Assembly: GCF_001483965.1 (NCBI RefSeq)
Contig: NZ_CP010796.1
Span: 1,364,001-1,428,000, forward strand
From: Carnobacterium sp. CP1
GTDB lineage: Bacteria; Bacillota; Bacilli; Lactobacillales; Carnobacteriaceae
Reading direction: 5' to 3'
DNA: 64,000 nt
Below, piece after piece: positions 25,223-33,700 of the stretch. The translations under genes were made by a program, and so were the position numbers. A model generated the notes under the pieces. The model was not told the DNA's origin. It saw only the letters and a list, made by a program, of their open reading frames with translations, and searched no databases. How positions within the stretch are numbered: position 1 is the first letter of the stretch; each line of letters starts with the position of its first letter.

Positions 25223-26197
25223 TTGTCTAATATGCAAGATATTGCAAGAAAAGCCGGCGTCTCTTCAGCTACCGTTTCGCGCGTCATCAATCAAAGCGGA
25301 TATGTCAGCAGTGAGACACGAAAAAAAGTTGAAGCAGCTATTCAGCAAATGGATTATGTTCCGAATAGCCAAGCCGTTTCTTTAAAGACCGGTTCAAGCA
25401 AAACACTGGGCATTGTGGCTTCTAACTTCTCGGACACCATGATGGTTCTTGTGCGAAGCTTTACCCTCGCTGCTCAGCAAGAAGGATATACGGTAACTTT
25501 TTATATCACTGACGAAGACAAACAAAAAGAACTCGATGTGTTAGAAATGCTACGCGGAAAACGATTGGATGGCATTTTTTTATTGATTCGTTTAAATGAC
25601 TGGTCGGCTATTGAGCCGTATGCCAAGTACGGTCCAATCGTTACTTGGCAACGGGTCGACTCAAATCATATTGCTTCCGTTTATATGGACCAATACCACG
25701 CCTATACATTAGGCTTAGAACATCTATATGCCAGCGGATGCCGGTCAATCGTAAATTTATATAGCAATAGTCATGGGTTAAATACAAAAAGCCGCATTAA
25801 AGCTTATGAAGATTTTTGCACTCGGCACCTTTTACCAGTTCACTCAGCTGATTTATTTATGGGGTTAAACACTAGTCGTGATGGAGAACGTGTCGCACAG
25901 TGGTGGCTGGAACAATCGGTTAAACCAGATGCTTTTATGACCAGTTCTGATTCTGTAGCTGCAGGACTTGTGACTCAGGCTCAACGCTTAGGCTGTCATT
26001 TACCTGAGGATTTTTCAGTGATTGGTTTTGACAATATTGAAATTTCTCGTTTACTAGACATCTCAACGATCGATTACCCCGTTGCTAAACAAGCTAAAAA
26101 TGCTTTTGCCTTGATTTTCCATCAGCTGACTAATAGAGAAGTCTTTTTAGAACCCTTAGATTTTCAGTTGATTTCGCGCAAAACAACCAAAAACTGA
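25223..26197 (+). CDS. LacI family transcriptional regulator
   Basis: This 324-residue protein has an N-terminal LacI HTH (MQDIARKAGVSSATVSRVINQSGYVSSETR) with the hinge helix VPNSQAVSLKT, then a periplasmic-binding-like effector domain with VSVIGFDNIEIS near the C terminus. The start is the TTG at 25223, ten nucleotides after AGGAGG; an ATG three codons later is possible, and the ATG at 25193 would include the RBS. The sugar or nucleoside effector cannot be inferred. It stands alone between the divergent brnQ and a hairpin, with no operon attached. Confidence 0.88.
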   Translation: MSNMQDIARKAGVSSATVSRVINQSGYVSSETRKKVEAAIQQMDYVPNSQAVSLKTGSSKTLGIVASNFSDTMMVLVRSFTLAAQQEGYTVTFYITDEDKQKELDVLEMLRGKRLDGIFLLIRLNDWSAIEPYAKYGPIVTWQRVDSNHIASVYMDQYHAYTLGLEHLYASGCRSIVNLYSNSHGLNTKSRIKAYEDFCTRHLLPVHSADLFMGLNTSRDGERVAQWWLEQSVKPDAFMTSSDSVAAGLVTQAQRLGCHLPEDFSVIGFDNIEISRLLDISTIDYPVAKQAKNAFALIFHQLTNREVFLEPLDFQLISRKTTKN

Positions 26198-26238
26198 AAG
26201 GTTCTCTTCATTGGATAATTGAACATCTTATTAACCGA

Positions 26239-26279
26239 GTAAAGGCCGGTTTCTCTTTTTTAGAGGAACCGGCCTTTAC
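26239..26279. terminator. Strong hairpin after the LacI-type gene
   Basis: GTAAAGGCCGGTT and AACCGGCCTTTAC form a perfect 13-bp GC-rich stem with a second inner pairing. There is no long T-run, but its position between convergent genes supports a terminator role. Confidence 0.6.
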
Positions 26280-26315
26280 CCTTTATATAGACACTCTACC
26301 AAATCCATCAGATTT

Positions 26316-26996
26316 TTAATTGGTATAAACTGCCGTCTTCTTTTCCAAATAATTTTGGAAAATCGTAAACAAACTACAAATGGCCCAATACACAAGAGCA
26401 ACTAAAATATACATGGTCATATAATCAAACTCACGGCCGCCAACGATTTTTGCTTGTTGAAAGATTTCAGGAACCGTAATCATTGCTGCTAGAGAAGTTC
26501 CTTTGATTAGATCCAGTAAGACATTGCTTAATGGCGGAACAGCAACACGCATAGCTTGCGGAACAATTACTTTGCGCATGATGAAAGACCATTTCAATCC
26601 TAATGCATAAGCCGCTTCCCATTGTCCTTTGTCAATGGAAGCTAAAGCAGAACGAATGATTTCAGCAATATAGGCACTGGAACTCAAACTGAAACCGATG
26701 ACGGCTGCATTGATAGCTTCAAATTGAATGCCGATAAAAGGGAAACCAAAGTAGAGAATAAACAGAAAAACCAATGTTGGCGTTCCCCGCATAAATGAAA
26801 TATAGATTTTTGCGATTATTCTTAAGGGCTTAAAAGAAGACATCCGCATAATTGCTAAAAGAAATCCTAGCAGTGTCCCAAAAATCATACTGCTAACTGA
26901 GATTCCTAAAGTGTAACCTAACCCTTTCAAAACATAAGGCAAGCTGTCGAGGGCTAAAGCAGGATCAAAAATGTATTGCCATTGGATATCAGACAT
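26316..26996 (-). CDS. Amino acid ABC transporter permease
   Basis: The 226-residue membrane protein has five predicted helices and the HisM/GlnP-type EAA loop EAAYALGLKWSFIMRK, which docks the ATPase. It is the last gene of a minus-strand set that begins with two lipoprotein receptors. No ATP-binding protein lies in the set; the downstream interval ends in a hairpin. An ATPase from elsewhere, for example the GlnQ-like protein at 14184 or an unlinked one, would be needed. The substrate is an amino acid by family, with cystine a frequent ligand of related systems. Confidence 0.9.
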   Translation of the reverse strand: MSDIQWQYIFDPALALDSLPYVLKGLGYTLGISVSSMIFGTLLGFLLAIMRMSSFKPLRIIAKIYISFMRGTPTLVFLFILYFGFPFIGIQFEAINAAVIGFSLSSSAYIAEIIRSALASIDKGQWEAAYALGLKWSFIMRKVIVPQAMRVAVPPLSNVLLDLIKGTSLAAMITVPEIFQQAKIVGGREFDYMTMYILVALVYWAICSLFTIFQNYLEKKTAVYTN

Positions 26997-27013
26997 TTTC
27001 TATCACCTGCTTT

Positions 27014-27880
27014 CTACTCTTTTAAGTCGATTTCAGGAAAATCATAATCGATTTGTTCGGTTACATCTGCCCCATCATAAAATTGTTTTGATAATTCCGC
27101 TAATGTACCGTCTTCTTTCACCTCTTCTAATGCTCCATTTAATTTTTCCGTCAATTCATCGTTGCCTTTTTTGATAGAATAATTGGTTTCTGAAGGATTG
27201 TAAAAAATATCATGAACTTTAACTGGGATATGAGGCAACGCGGCGACAGCTGCAGTTTGCGAATAAAAGTCGTTTAAAATCACATCTGTCCGCCCATTGG
27301 CTACATCACTCAAGTATTGATCATTAGTCGCATTATCATAAATGACTTCCTCAGCTCCATAATGTCTGGCAACTTTCATATAAGAAGTCGTTGCTGCTCC
27401 AGCTGCTTTTTTATCTTTTAAGTCTTCTAGAGTCTCAATACCTGAGTCATCCGATTCTCTCACCACCATCGAACCAAAAGAGTATTTATATGGAATGGTG
27501 TAATTGTACTTATCTGCATTTTCTCCATCACGATCGATCCCCATCGCTGCGACATCAATGGCTCCGCTATTGACTGACGTCAGCATACCGTCAACGCCCA
27601 TCTCAGTAAAATCAACTTCTAAATCCAATCGTTTCGCGACTTCCCGAATAACTTCTACTTCATAACCGGTCAGTTTATCGGTTTCAGATTCATGAAAAGA
27701 GCTTGGATAAAGCGTTCCTGATGTTGCTACTTTTAACGTTCCATTCTCGGCAATTTTTTCCCAAGCCGTTTGTTCCGTTTCTTTCGTTGACGACGCATCT
27801 GATCCAGCACTAGCGCCGCATGCTGCTAATGTTAAACTTCCTATCATAACTAAACCTAAAACGATTTTCTTTGTAAACAC
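27014..27880 (-). CDS. Amino acid ABC transporter substrate-binding lipoprotein (second of tandem pair)
   Basis: The 288-residue receptor begins at GTG with a lipoprotein signal; the lipobox LAAC places the modified cysteine at residue 21. The mature part is a family 3 solute-binding domain with TSGTLYPSSFHESE, VDGMLTSVNSGAIDVAAMG and ATTSYMKVARHYG. It closely resembles the upstream paralogue but differs in many surface positions, so the two may bind different amino acids for one permease. RBS AAGGGAG precedes the GTG. The permease follows after 17 nt. Confidence 0.9.
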   Translation of the reverse strand: MFTKKIVLGLVMIGSLTLAACGASAGSDASSTKETEQTAWEKIAENGTLKVATSGTLYPSSFHESETDKLTGYEVEVIREVAKRLDLEVDFTEMGVDGMLTSVNSGAIDVAAMGIDRDGENADKYNYTIPYKYSFGSMVVRESDDSGIETLEDLKDKKAAGAATTSYMKVARHYGAEEVIYDNATNDQYLSDVANGRTDVILNDFYSQTAAVAALPHIPVKVHDIFYNPSETNYSIKKGNDELTEKLNGALEEVKEDGTLAELSKQFYDGADVTEQIDYDFPEIDLKE

Positions 27881-27904
27881 ACGATCCAGCTCCCTTTTCC
27901 TTCT

Positions 27905-28801
27905 TTATTGGTCCAGCTCAACAACAGGCAAATCATCTATACCTTCAATAGGTTTTGAAACATCTTCTCCTGCAAAAAATTCTTCTGATAATTTCGTCAA
28001 GGTTCCATCTTCATGCAGTTCTTCAAGTACTTCATCAATTTTATTTTTGATTGAATCATCTTCTTTTTTCAAAAGAATACCAGCAGATGTAGGATTGTAA
28101 TAAATATCAGACATCTTCACGCCTAGTTCTTTAAATTTATTAACAGCCGTATTGGAAATATAGAAATCATTTAAAATGACATCTGTGCGTCCACTAGCGA
28201 CATCTCTAAAAAACACATCGTTTGTCGCGTTATCGTAAACAACCGGTTCAGCACCAAATTTTTCCGATATTTGCATGTAAATAGTCGTTGCACCACCGGC
28301 AGATTTCTTTCCTTTTAAATCCTCCAGCGACTCAACAACAGAATCGTCTGAAGCTCGGACAACAATTCCACCAAAAGAATATTTATACGGTTCAGAGAAA
28401 TTGTAATCTTCTAATCGTTTTTCAGTAATGTCTAAACCATTTGCAGCTGCATCAACTTGACCGCTTTTAACTGCAGTCAACATACCATCGACGCCCATTT
28501 CGACAAATTCAATCGGTAGTTCCAACCGTTTACCGATCTCTTTAACCACTTCCACTTCATATCCTGTCAATTCGTTGTTTTCACCATCATGGAATGAACT
28601 CGGAAAAAGCGTACCAGACGTTGCTACTGTAAAGGTCCCTTTTTCTTTTAAAGCATCCCAAGCTGTTGCTTCTGTTTCTGCGTTTTCTCCCTGAGAACTC
28701 ACTTCTTTTGATTCTTGTTCGTCTTCTCCGCAAGCTGCTAATCCTACAAGCGTTATCATTAAGACGAGGCTTACTATCCATCGTTTTTTGTGTTTAAACA
28801 C
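27905..28801 (-). CDS. Amino acid ABC transporter substrate-binding lipoprotein (first of tandem pair)
   Basis: The 298-residue protein starts at GTG (28801), 6 nt after AAAGGAGTG; a longer frame to 28867 has no RBS. A signal anchor ends in GLAAC with the lipid-modified cysteine at residue 24. The receptor domain shares with its neighbour TSGTLFPSSFHDGE and VEMGVDGMLTAVKSGQ. Mature residues are acidic. It is first in the receptor-receptor-permease operon, 24 nt before the second receptor, and has a good promoter upstream. Confidence 0.9.
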   Translation of the reverse strand: MFKHKKRWIVSLVLMITLVGLAACGEDEQESKEVSSQGENAETEATAWDALKEKGTFTVATSGTLFPSSFHDGENNELTGYEVEVVKEIGKRLELPIEFVEMGVDGMLTAVKSGQVDAAANGLDITEKRLEDYNFSEPYKYSFGGIVVRASDDSVVESLEDLKGKKSAGGATTIYMQISEKFGAEPVVYDNATNDVFFRDVASGRTDVILNDFYISNTAVNKFKELGVKMSDIYYNPTSAGILLKKEDDSIKNKIDEVLEELHEDGTLTKLSEEFFAGEDVSKPIEGIDDLPVVELDQ

Positions 28802-28838
28802 TGTAAACACTCCTTTTTTTCTTTTTACATCCTTAAAT

Positions 28839-28867
28839 ATAGTAACAACCTCTCTCACTGTAGTCAA
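28839..28867 (-). promoter_or_regulatory. Promoter of the tandem-receptor operon
   Basis: On the minus strand TTGACT (plus 28862-28867) and TACTAT (plus 28839-28844) are separated by 17 nt, about 38 nt before the GTG start. Confidence 0.7.
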
Positions 28868-29033
28868 AAAAGGTTAAAAAAATAAAGATTATTTTTGTTT
28901 CTTTAAGGTCTGTTTTTTAAAAAAAACTGAATTATCAACGTTCCTCACACCTTAAACAAAAACAACATTGTATTTATTGGAAAGAAACACCTTTTTTCAT
29001 CTGTTATATTCTCTGCAGTTAACAAAAATAAAA

Positions 29034-29102
29034 AACAAAAAAAGCTGATGATGCATCAAGGATGAATAGGCTTAGACCTTAGATGCACTATCAGCTTTTT
29101 CT
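29034..29102 (-). terminator. Long imperfect hairpin terminator after the dehydrogenase gene
   Basis: AAAAAGCTGAT pairs with ATCAGCTTTTT, and a further inner stem GATGCATC.AAGG / CCTT.AGATGCAC continues inside. On the minus strand a T-run follows. Confidence 0.75.
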
Positions 29103-29118
29103 GATTGGATGTTAAAAA

Positions 29119-30081
29119 TCAATAACTACGTTCATAATCAACTAGGTTTTTAGGCAATTCTTCTCCGGCTAGATATGCTTGCAAATTTTCTTCAAAAATA
29201 GCAAACAAGCGTTTTTTGAAGTGTTCTGCTATCCCCGAAATGTGTGGAGTAATCAACACATCGCTACGTTCCCATAACGGACTTTCTGTTTCCAACGGTT
29301 CCGTTTCAAAAACATCTAATCCGGCAAAAGCAACTTGCTCTGTGTCTAAAGCTGCTATTAAATGTGAAGTATCGACTGTCGGGCCTCGTCCCACATTCAA
29401 AAAGAGCGTTCTTTTTTGCATAGCATTAAATACTGTGTCATTGAAGAAATGAGTTGTTTTATCGGTTAAAGGCAGAATATTTACCACAATATCCGCTTCC
29501 GAAACTTTTTTGACCAAGTCTTTTTGAGGTATGACTACATCCATGTTAGCCGCTTCGTGTCCGCTGCGGTTTACACCAATGGTTTTCATTCCAAATGCTT
29601 TAGCCAAACGTCCAACTTCTTTGCCAATATTCCCCGTTCCAACGATCATCATCGTTTTATCGTGCAATTCCATTAAACGATCTGTTTGATGCCAAGTTTT
29701 AGTGGTTTGGTTTCGGATGGCTTCTTGAATCCCTCTTGCATAAGCTAATAACATTCCAAAAACAGATTCTGCAATCGAAATGCTATGGATGCCGCTTCCG
29801 TTAGTCAGTAAAACATCCTTTTCTTTTAAACCGTCTAAGTCTAAGAAGTCGACTCCTGCTGCTTTCCCTTGAACCCAATTCAATCGGCTTTTGTTATTTG
29901 TTAACAATTCACTGCTCTTTTGGCCTTTCCAACCGTAAATGATTTCAATATCTTCCAATGGAAAATCAAAATCGTTATCGTTCCATGCTTCGATCAGTTC
30001 ATAATCTGGTGCGAGTTTTTTTAATGTATTTAATTGTTCTGGTGTTGTTTCTTGGGCTAACCAAATGCCTTTTTTCGTCAT
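29119..30081 (-). CDS. D-isomer-specific 2-hydroxyacid dehydrogenase family protein
   Basis: The 320-residue protein has the NAD(P)-binding motif GTGNIGKEVGRL at about residue 147, the substrate-binding arginine region NVGRGPTVD, and the catalytic pair Glu (FETEPLE) and His (TPHISG). It opens MTKKGIWLAQETTPEQL. The ATG at 30081 follows TTGGAGGATG; an in-frame TTG six codons upstream overlaps that RBS. It belongs to the broad D-lactate/glyoxylate/phosphoglycerate-type group; substrate assignment is not possible. It is monocistronic. Confidence 0.88.
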   Translation of the reverse strand: MTKKGIWLAQETTPEQLNTLKKLAPDYELIEAWNDNDFDFPLEDIEIIYGWKGQKSSELLTNNKSRLNWVQGKAAGVDFLDLDGLKEKDVLLTNGSGIHSISIAESVFGMLLAYARGIQEAIRNQTTKTWHQTDRLMELHDKTMMIVGTGNIGKEVGRLAKAFGMKTIGVNRSGHEAANMDVVIPQKDLVKKVSEADIVVNILPLTDKTTHFFNDTVFNAMQKRTLFLNVGRGPTVDTSHLIAALDTEQVAFAGLDVFETEPLETESPLWERSDVLITPHISGIAEHFKKRLFAIFEENLQAYLAGEELPKNLVDYERSY

Positions 30082-30190
30082 TGCTTCATCCTCCAATTGT
30101 TTATTTTTGTTTATTGTCTCATTTTAATCGCTTGAAACCAAATGAACTGCCCTTTTGTTTTGGTTAGGACTCACATCCTATTCATTAAAA

Positions 30191-30199
30191 TGGTATAAT
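30191..30199 (+). promoter_or_regulatory. Extended -10 promoter
   Basis: TGGTATAAT at 30191-30199 is an extended -10 element with a weak -35, about 38 nt before the GTG start at 30237. Confidence 0.55.
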
Positions 30200-30236
30200 A
30201 TAATCAAAGAAGTCCAACTGAGAAAGAGGTGTTTAG

Positions 30237-31277
30237 GTGGACAAAGAACATCTGTTGACGACAAAAATTACAATTAGCGGAACGTTTCAGGATTTTCAAC
30301 TGTATAGTGGGAAGTTCTATTTGTGGACGACTAAAAACGAATTGAACATTTACAATTGGAATAAATGGATGCAGCAGCTGACATCGATAGATCGTCCTAT
30401 CTATTTTGAACCGCAACCTACAGAACAGTTAACGATAAAAACCGAAGAATTAGAACCTTTCAGAGAACGAACAGTTTTGTTCACAGAACCGCTCTATGAC
30501 AGTGTTATCTTTAACCATGTTTTGTATTATTCTGATCCAAGCGGATTTTATCGCTACTCTTTAATGAATAAAGAAGCTGAAAAAGAACTCATTTATCCTT
30601 TGCCCGTTTTTCAAATCAATCTTTCTTCATCAGGACGGATGGCTTTGGCTGCCGGTGAAAAGGGCTTATTCGAATACTTAGTGTCGCATAACTATCTTTT
30701 CCAACAAACTAAACATGCTTTAACGCCTAGGCTTTTCCAATTAAGTTCAACTTATACGTCCAGAACCGAATGGCTTCAGCAAGATTTGATTCAGTACGGG
30801 GACCCTTCCCAGCAAGAAACACACTTGCTCCGCTTTGTTTCACAAAAAGGGGTATTGAGCTTAACGTACATTTTACCATTGAATCAGACTGCAAATGATT
30901 CGCCGCTTCAAATCCGTGAACTACCGTTAGCTTTATCGTTTAATCGACCTTCAATGAATGATGGTTCTTTATTTGCTTTTGAAACGGATAAGTACAAAGT
31001 TAAAAAGAACCCTTTTTACCGTTCACAAACGATTCACTTATTAACTGCCAGCCACCCGCTGAGTGAAAACCAAGCCACTGATCCAGACGCTTTGGTCGTA
31101 AGCGAACGAAACAAGCAGTTGTCAGTCACCTTACAAGATGACCCCATCTTAAGTTTGCCTAGTTCAACCATCAAAAAGTGGCGTATTTATAGCCGGACAC
31201 GCTACTATCGAAATCAATTGCATCTTTTATTCCCTCATGAACTAGTACTGTATTTATTTACTGAAGTTAAAAGATAA
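30237..31277 (+). CDS. Protein of unknown function, beta-rich, 346 aa
   Basis: The GTG start follows AGAAAGAGGTG, with an extended -10 box upstream. I do not recognise the family. The protein is cytoplasmic by appearance (no signal peptide or membrane segment), beta-strand-rich, and has aromatic repeats such as FQLYSGKFYLWTTKNELNIYNW and FNHVLYYSDPSGFYRYSL, reminiscent of propeller blades, but without a clear WD or Kelch signature. The C terminus contains several Arg/Tyr residues (KKWRIYSRTRYYRNQ). It is flanked by a promoter and a hairpin and so is a single-gene unit. Confidence 0.65.
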   Translation: MDKEHLLTTKITISGTFQDFQLYSGKFYLWTTKNELNIYNWNKWMQQLTSIDRPIYFEPQPTEQLTIKTEELEPFRERTVLFTEPLYDSVIFNHVLYYSDPSGFYRYSLMNKEAEKELIYPLPVFQINLSSSGRMALAAGEKGLFEYLVSHNYLFQQTKHALTPRLFQLSSTYTSRTEWLQQDLIQYGDPSQQETHLLRFVSQKGVLSLTYILPLNQTANDSPLQIRELPLALSFNRPSMNDGSLFAFETDKYKVKKNPFYRSQTIHLLTASHPLSENQATDPDALVVSERNKQLSVTLQDDPILSLPSSTIKKWRIYSRTRYYRNQLHLLFPHELVLYLFTEVKR

Positions 31278-31290
31278 CTACTACTATAGA

Positions 31291-31332
31291 ACCGCATCAG
31301 AAAAAAGCATTCCTTCTTTTTCTGATGCGGTA
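31291..31332 (+). terminator. Hairpin after the 346-residue protein gene
   Basis: ACCGCATCAGAAAAA and TTTTTCTGATGCGGT form a 15-bp perfect stem; no T-run follows on the plus strand, so termination strength is uncertain. Confidence 0.6.
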
Positions 31333-31503
31333 TTGCCGACTTTAGAATGAAAGCCTTTTAAATTGCTTTAAGCATTGTAACTAGGACAAATACCCGCTAT
31401 AATGCTGTTAGAATAATGAGAATAGACCATTTAACATCGCAATTAAGCTTCATACATGTTAAAATAGGTTAGATATACTACAGAATAGAGGTAAATAAAT
31501 TAA

Positions 31504-33135
31504 ATGATCACAGTATCTAATATAAGTTTAGAATTTTCAGACCGCAAATTGTTTGATGACGTCAACATTAAATTTAACCCTGGCAATTGTTACGGCTTAA
31601 TCGGTGCAAATGGAGCAGGCAAGTCTACGTTCTTAAAAATCTTGGCTGGCGAGATCCAACCTTCAACAGGTCATGTTGCATTAGGACAAGACGAACGTTT
31701 AGCAACCTTAAGTCAAAACCACTACGGCTATGAAGACAACACTGTTTTAGAAACAGTCATTATGGGACACGAACGCTTGTATCAAATCATGCAAGAAAAA
31801 AATGAAGTTTATATGAAAGAAGACTTCACTGATGAAGATGGCATACGTGCTGCTGAATTAGAAGGCGAATTTGCTGAATTAGATGGTTGGGAAGCAGAAC
31901 CTCAAGCAGCTGTTTTATTACAAGGCCTTGGCATCTCAGAAGAATTGCATGATAAAAAAATGAGCGAACTAGCTGGTGGAGAAAAAGTTAAGGTATTATT
32001 AGCACAAGCTTTATTCGGAAAACCAGATGTTCTTTTGTTAGATGAGCCAACGAATGGTTTAGACAAACAATCGATTGAATGGTTAGAGGAATTCTTAATT
32101 AATTTCCCTAATACCGTCATCGTCGTTTCCCATGACCGTCACTTCTTAAACAAAGTTTGTACGCATATGGCTGATGTCGACTTTGGTAAAATCAAAGTTT
32201 ATGTTGGTAACTATGATTTCTGGTTGGAATCTAGTCAATTAGCCAGCAAATTAGCTGCTGATGCAAATGCTAAAAAAGAAGATCACATCAAAGAATTACA
32301 AGACTTTATTGCTCGTTTTAGTGCAAATGCATCTAAATCAAAACAAGCAACGTCTCGTAAGAAAACCTTAGAAAAAATCACTTTAGATGATATCCAGCCT
32401 TCTTCTCGTCGCTATCCATTCGTCGGGTTCACACCTGAGCGTGAAATTGGAAACGACTTGCTTCGTGTTGAGAACTTATCGAAAACCATCGATGGCAAAA
32501 AGATTTTAGATAATATCAGCTTTTCTTTAAATAAAGACGACAAAGTGGCCTTTACCAGTCATAATGACGTTGCAATCACTGTTCTGTTCAGAATTTTGAT
32601 GGGAGAACTAGAACCTGATTCAGGAACCTTTAAATGGGGTGTCACCACCTCACAATCTTATCTTCCAAAAGATACGAGTGCTGAATTTGAACAAGGTAAG
32701 ATTACGATTGTAGACTGGTTGCGTCAATTCGCTTCGAAAGAAGAAAGCGACAATACTTTCTTACGTAGTTTCTTGGGCCGGATGCTTTTCTCTGGAGAAG
32801 ATGTTTTGAAAGAAGTTTCTGTTCTTTCTGGTGGCGAAAAAGTTCGGTGCATGTTATCTAAAATGATGTTGAGCAAAGCCAACGTACTCGTTTTAGATGA
32901 TCCAACGAATCATTTAGATTTAGAATCAATAACAGCTTTGAATGATGGCTTGATCTCCTTTAATAAAGGTTCAATCTTGTTCTCTTCACATGACCACCAA
33001 TTCGTTCAAACGATTGCAAACCGCATTATCGAAGTTACACCAAATGGCGTAGTGGACCGTGCGGACACCACTTATGAAGAATTCTTAGAAAACAAAACTG
33101 TTCAAGAACAAATCAAAAAATTATATGCAAAATAA
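31504..33135 (+). CDS. ABC-F family ATPase (YkpA/YbiT type)
   Basis: The 543-residue soluble ABC-F protein has two nucleotide-binding domains joined by the charged linker of the family (about 240-300) and no membrane domain. Domain 1 has Walker A GANGAGKST (34-42), signature LAGGEK and Walker B LLLDEPTNGLD. Domain 2 has LSGGEK and VLDDPTNHLD, but where Walker A should be it reads VAFTSHNDVAITVLFR, without the GxxGxGK core. ABC-F proteins act on the ribosome E-site; YbiT-like members are housekeeping factors and not antibiotic-resistance proteins. A strong terminator follows. Confidence 0.9.
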   Translation: MITVSNISLEFSDRKLFDDVNIKFNPGNCYGLIGANGAGKSTFLKILAGEIQPSTGHVALGQDERLATLSQNHYGYEDNTVLETVIMGHERLYQIMQEKNEVYMKEDFTDEDGIRAAELEGEFAELDGWEAEPQAAVLLQGLGISEELHDKKMSELAGGEKVKVLLAQALFGKPDVLLLDEPTNGLDKQSIEWLEEFLINFPNTVIVVSHDRHFLNKVCTHMADVDFGKIKVYVGNYDFWLESSQLASKLAADANAKKEDHIKELQDFIARFSANASKSKQATSRKKTLEKITLDDIQPSSRRYPFVGFTPEREIGNDLLRVENLSKTIDGKKILDNISFSLNKDDKVAFTSHNDVAITVLFRILMGELEPDSGTFKWGVTTSQSYLPKDTSAEFEQGKITIVDWLRQFASKEESDNTFLRSFLGRMLFSGEDVLKEVSVLSGGEKVRCMLSKMMLSKANVLVLDDPTNHLDLESITALNDGLISFNKGSILFSSHDHQFVQTIANRIIEVTPNGVVDRADTTYEEFLENKTVQEQIKKLYAK

Positions 33136-33152
33136 CAAATCTCTTTAAAACC

Positions 33153-33206
33153 AAAAAAACTAGCTGAACTGCTTCACGCATACGTGAGGTGTTCAGCTAG
33201 TTTTTT
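33153..33206 (+). terminator. Terminator after the ABC-F gene
   Basis: AAAAAACTAGCTGAAC pairs with GTTCAGCTAGTTTTTT, with an inner TCACG/CGTGA stem and A/T flanks. Confidence 0.92.
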
Positions 33207-33266
33207 AGTTTGTAGTGAAATAGGAATCGATTTTTAATTGGATCGCCTTTTACAGAATAGGTTAAA

Positions 33267-33602
33267 TCAGTTAACTTGGTCCGTCCAATCTGAAAATTCT
33301 TGGATCGTCATTTTATGGATAGTCGTACCTTCTATCATAAGTTCCGGGTCGATGCTAGTGTGTTTGATAAAAGGATCCTCTAGGATAATGATTTTTTTAT
33401 TCAAAGCCAGCCCTATGCCTATTTCAATATAGCCTCTAGCATCTGCTACTCCCTTAAGAAAAAGAAAATCGGCTTCTAAAATAATCGGCCTGGCAGCTTC
33501 TATTTGTTGAAAGTAATCTGATTCAATCACTTCTACGTCTTGAGAATATTGAAAAGCAACGCCGCTTAAATCACTTTCTGTATGGATATTATAAATAATC
33601 AT
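33267..33602 (-). CDS. Hypothetical protein with a deoxyribosyltransferase-like core
   Basis: This 111-residue protein has a strong RBS (AGGGAG) before its ATG. I do not recognise a named family, but the segment FLKGVADARGYIEIGIGLAL, followed by the strand KKIIILED, resembles the nucleophile region of nucleoside 2-deoxyribosyltransferases (x-x-E-I-G-x-x-x-A-x-x-x-K). It is shorter than full enzymes (about 150 residues) and lacks a clear N-terminal loop, so it may be a diverged or regulatory form. It stands alone on the minus strand between the ABC-F and helicase genes. Confidence 0.5.
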   Translation of the reverse strand: MIIYNIHTESDLSGVAFQYSQDVEVIESDYFQQIEAARPIILEADFLFLKGVADARGYIEIGIGLALNKKIIILEDPFIKHTSIDPELMIEGTTIHKMTIQEFSDWTDQVN

Positions 33603-33700
33603 TTTTGCAGCTCCCTCTAATTTCCCTGTAAAAGTATTCTATTATTATGAAACAATCTGATTCAGCTAGTTTTTCTTCATCAATTGCTTTTAAACATTTT

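Larger units (their letters stand above)
28802..29118. other. Interval between the receptor operon and the 2-hydroxyacid dehydrogenase gene
   Basis: It contains the receptor-operon promoter (28839-28867) and the dehydrogenase terminator (29034-29102). The middle is A/T-rich with no gene I can support. Confidence 0.55.
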
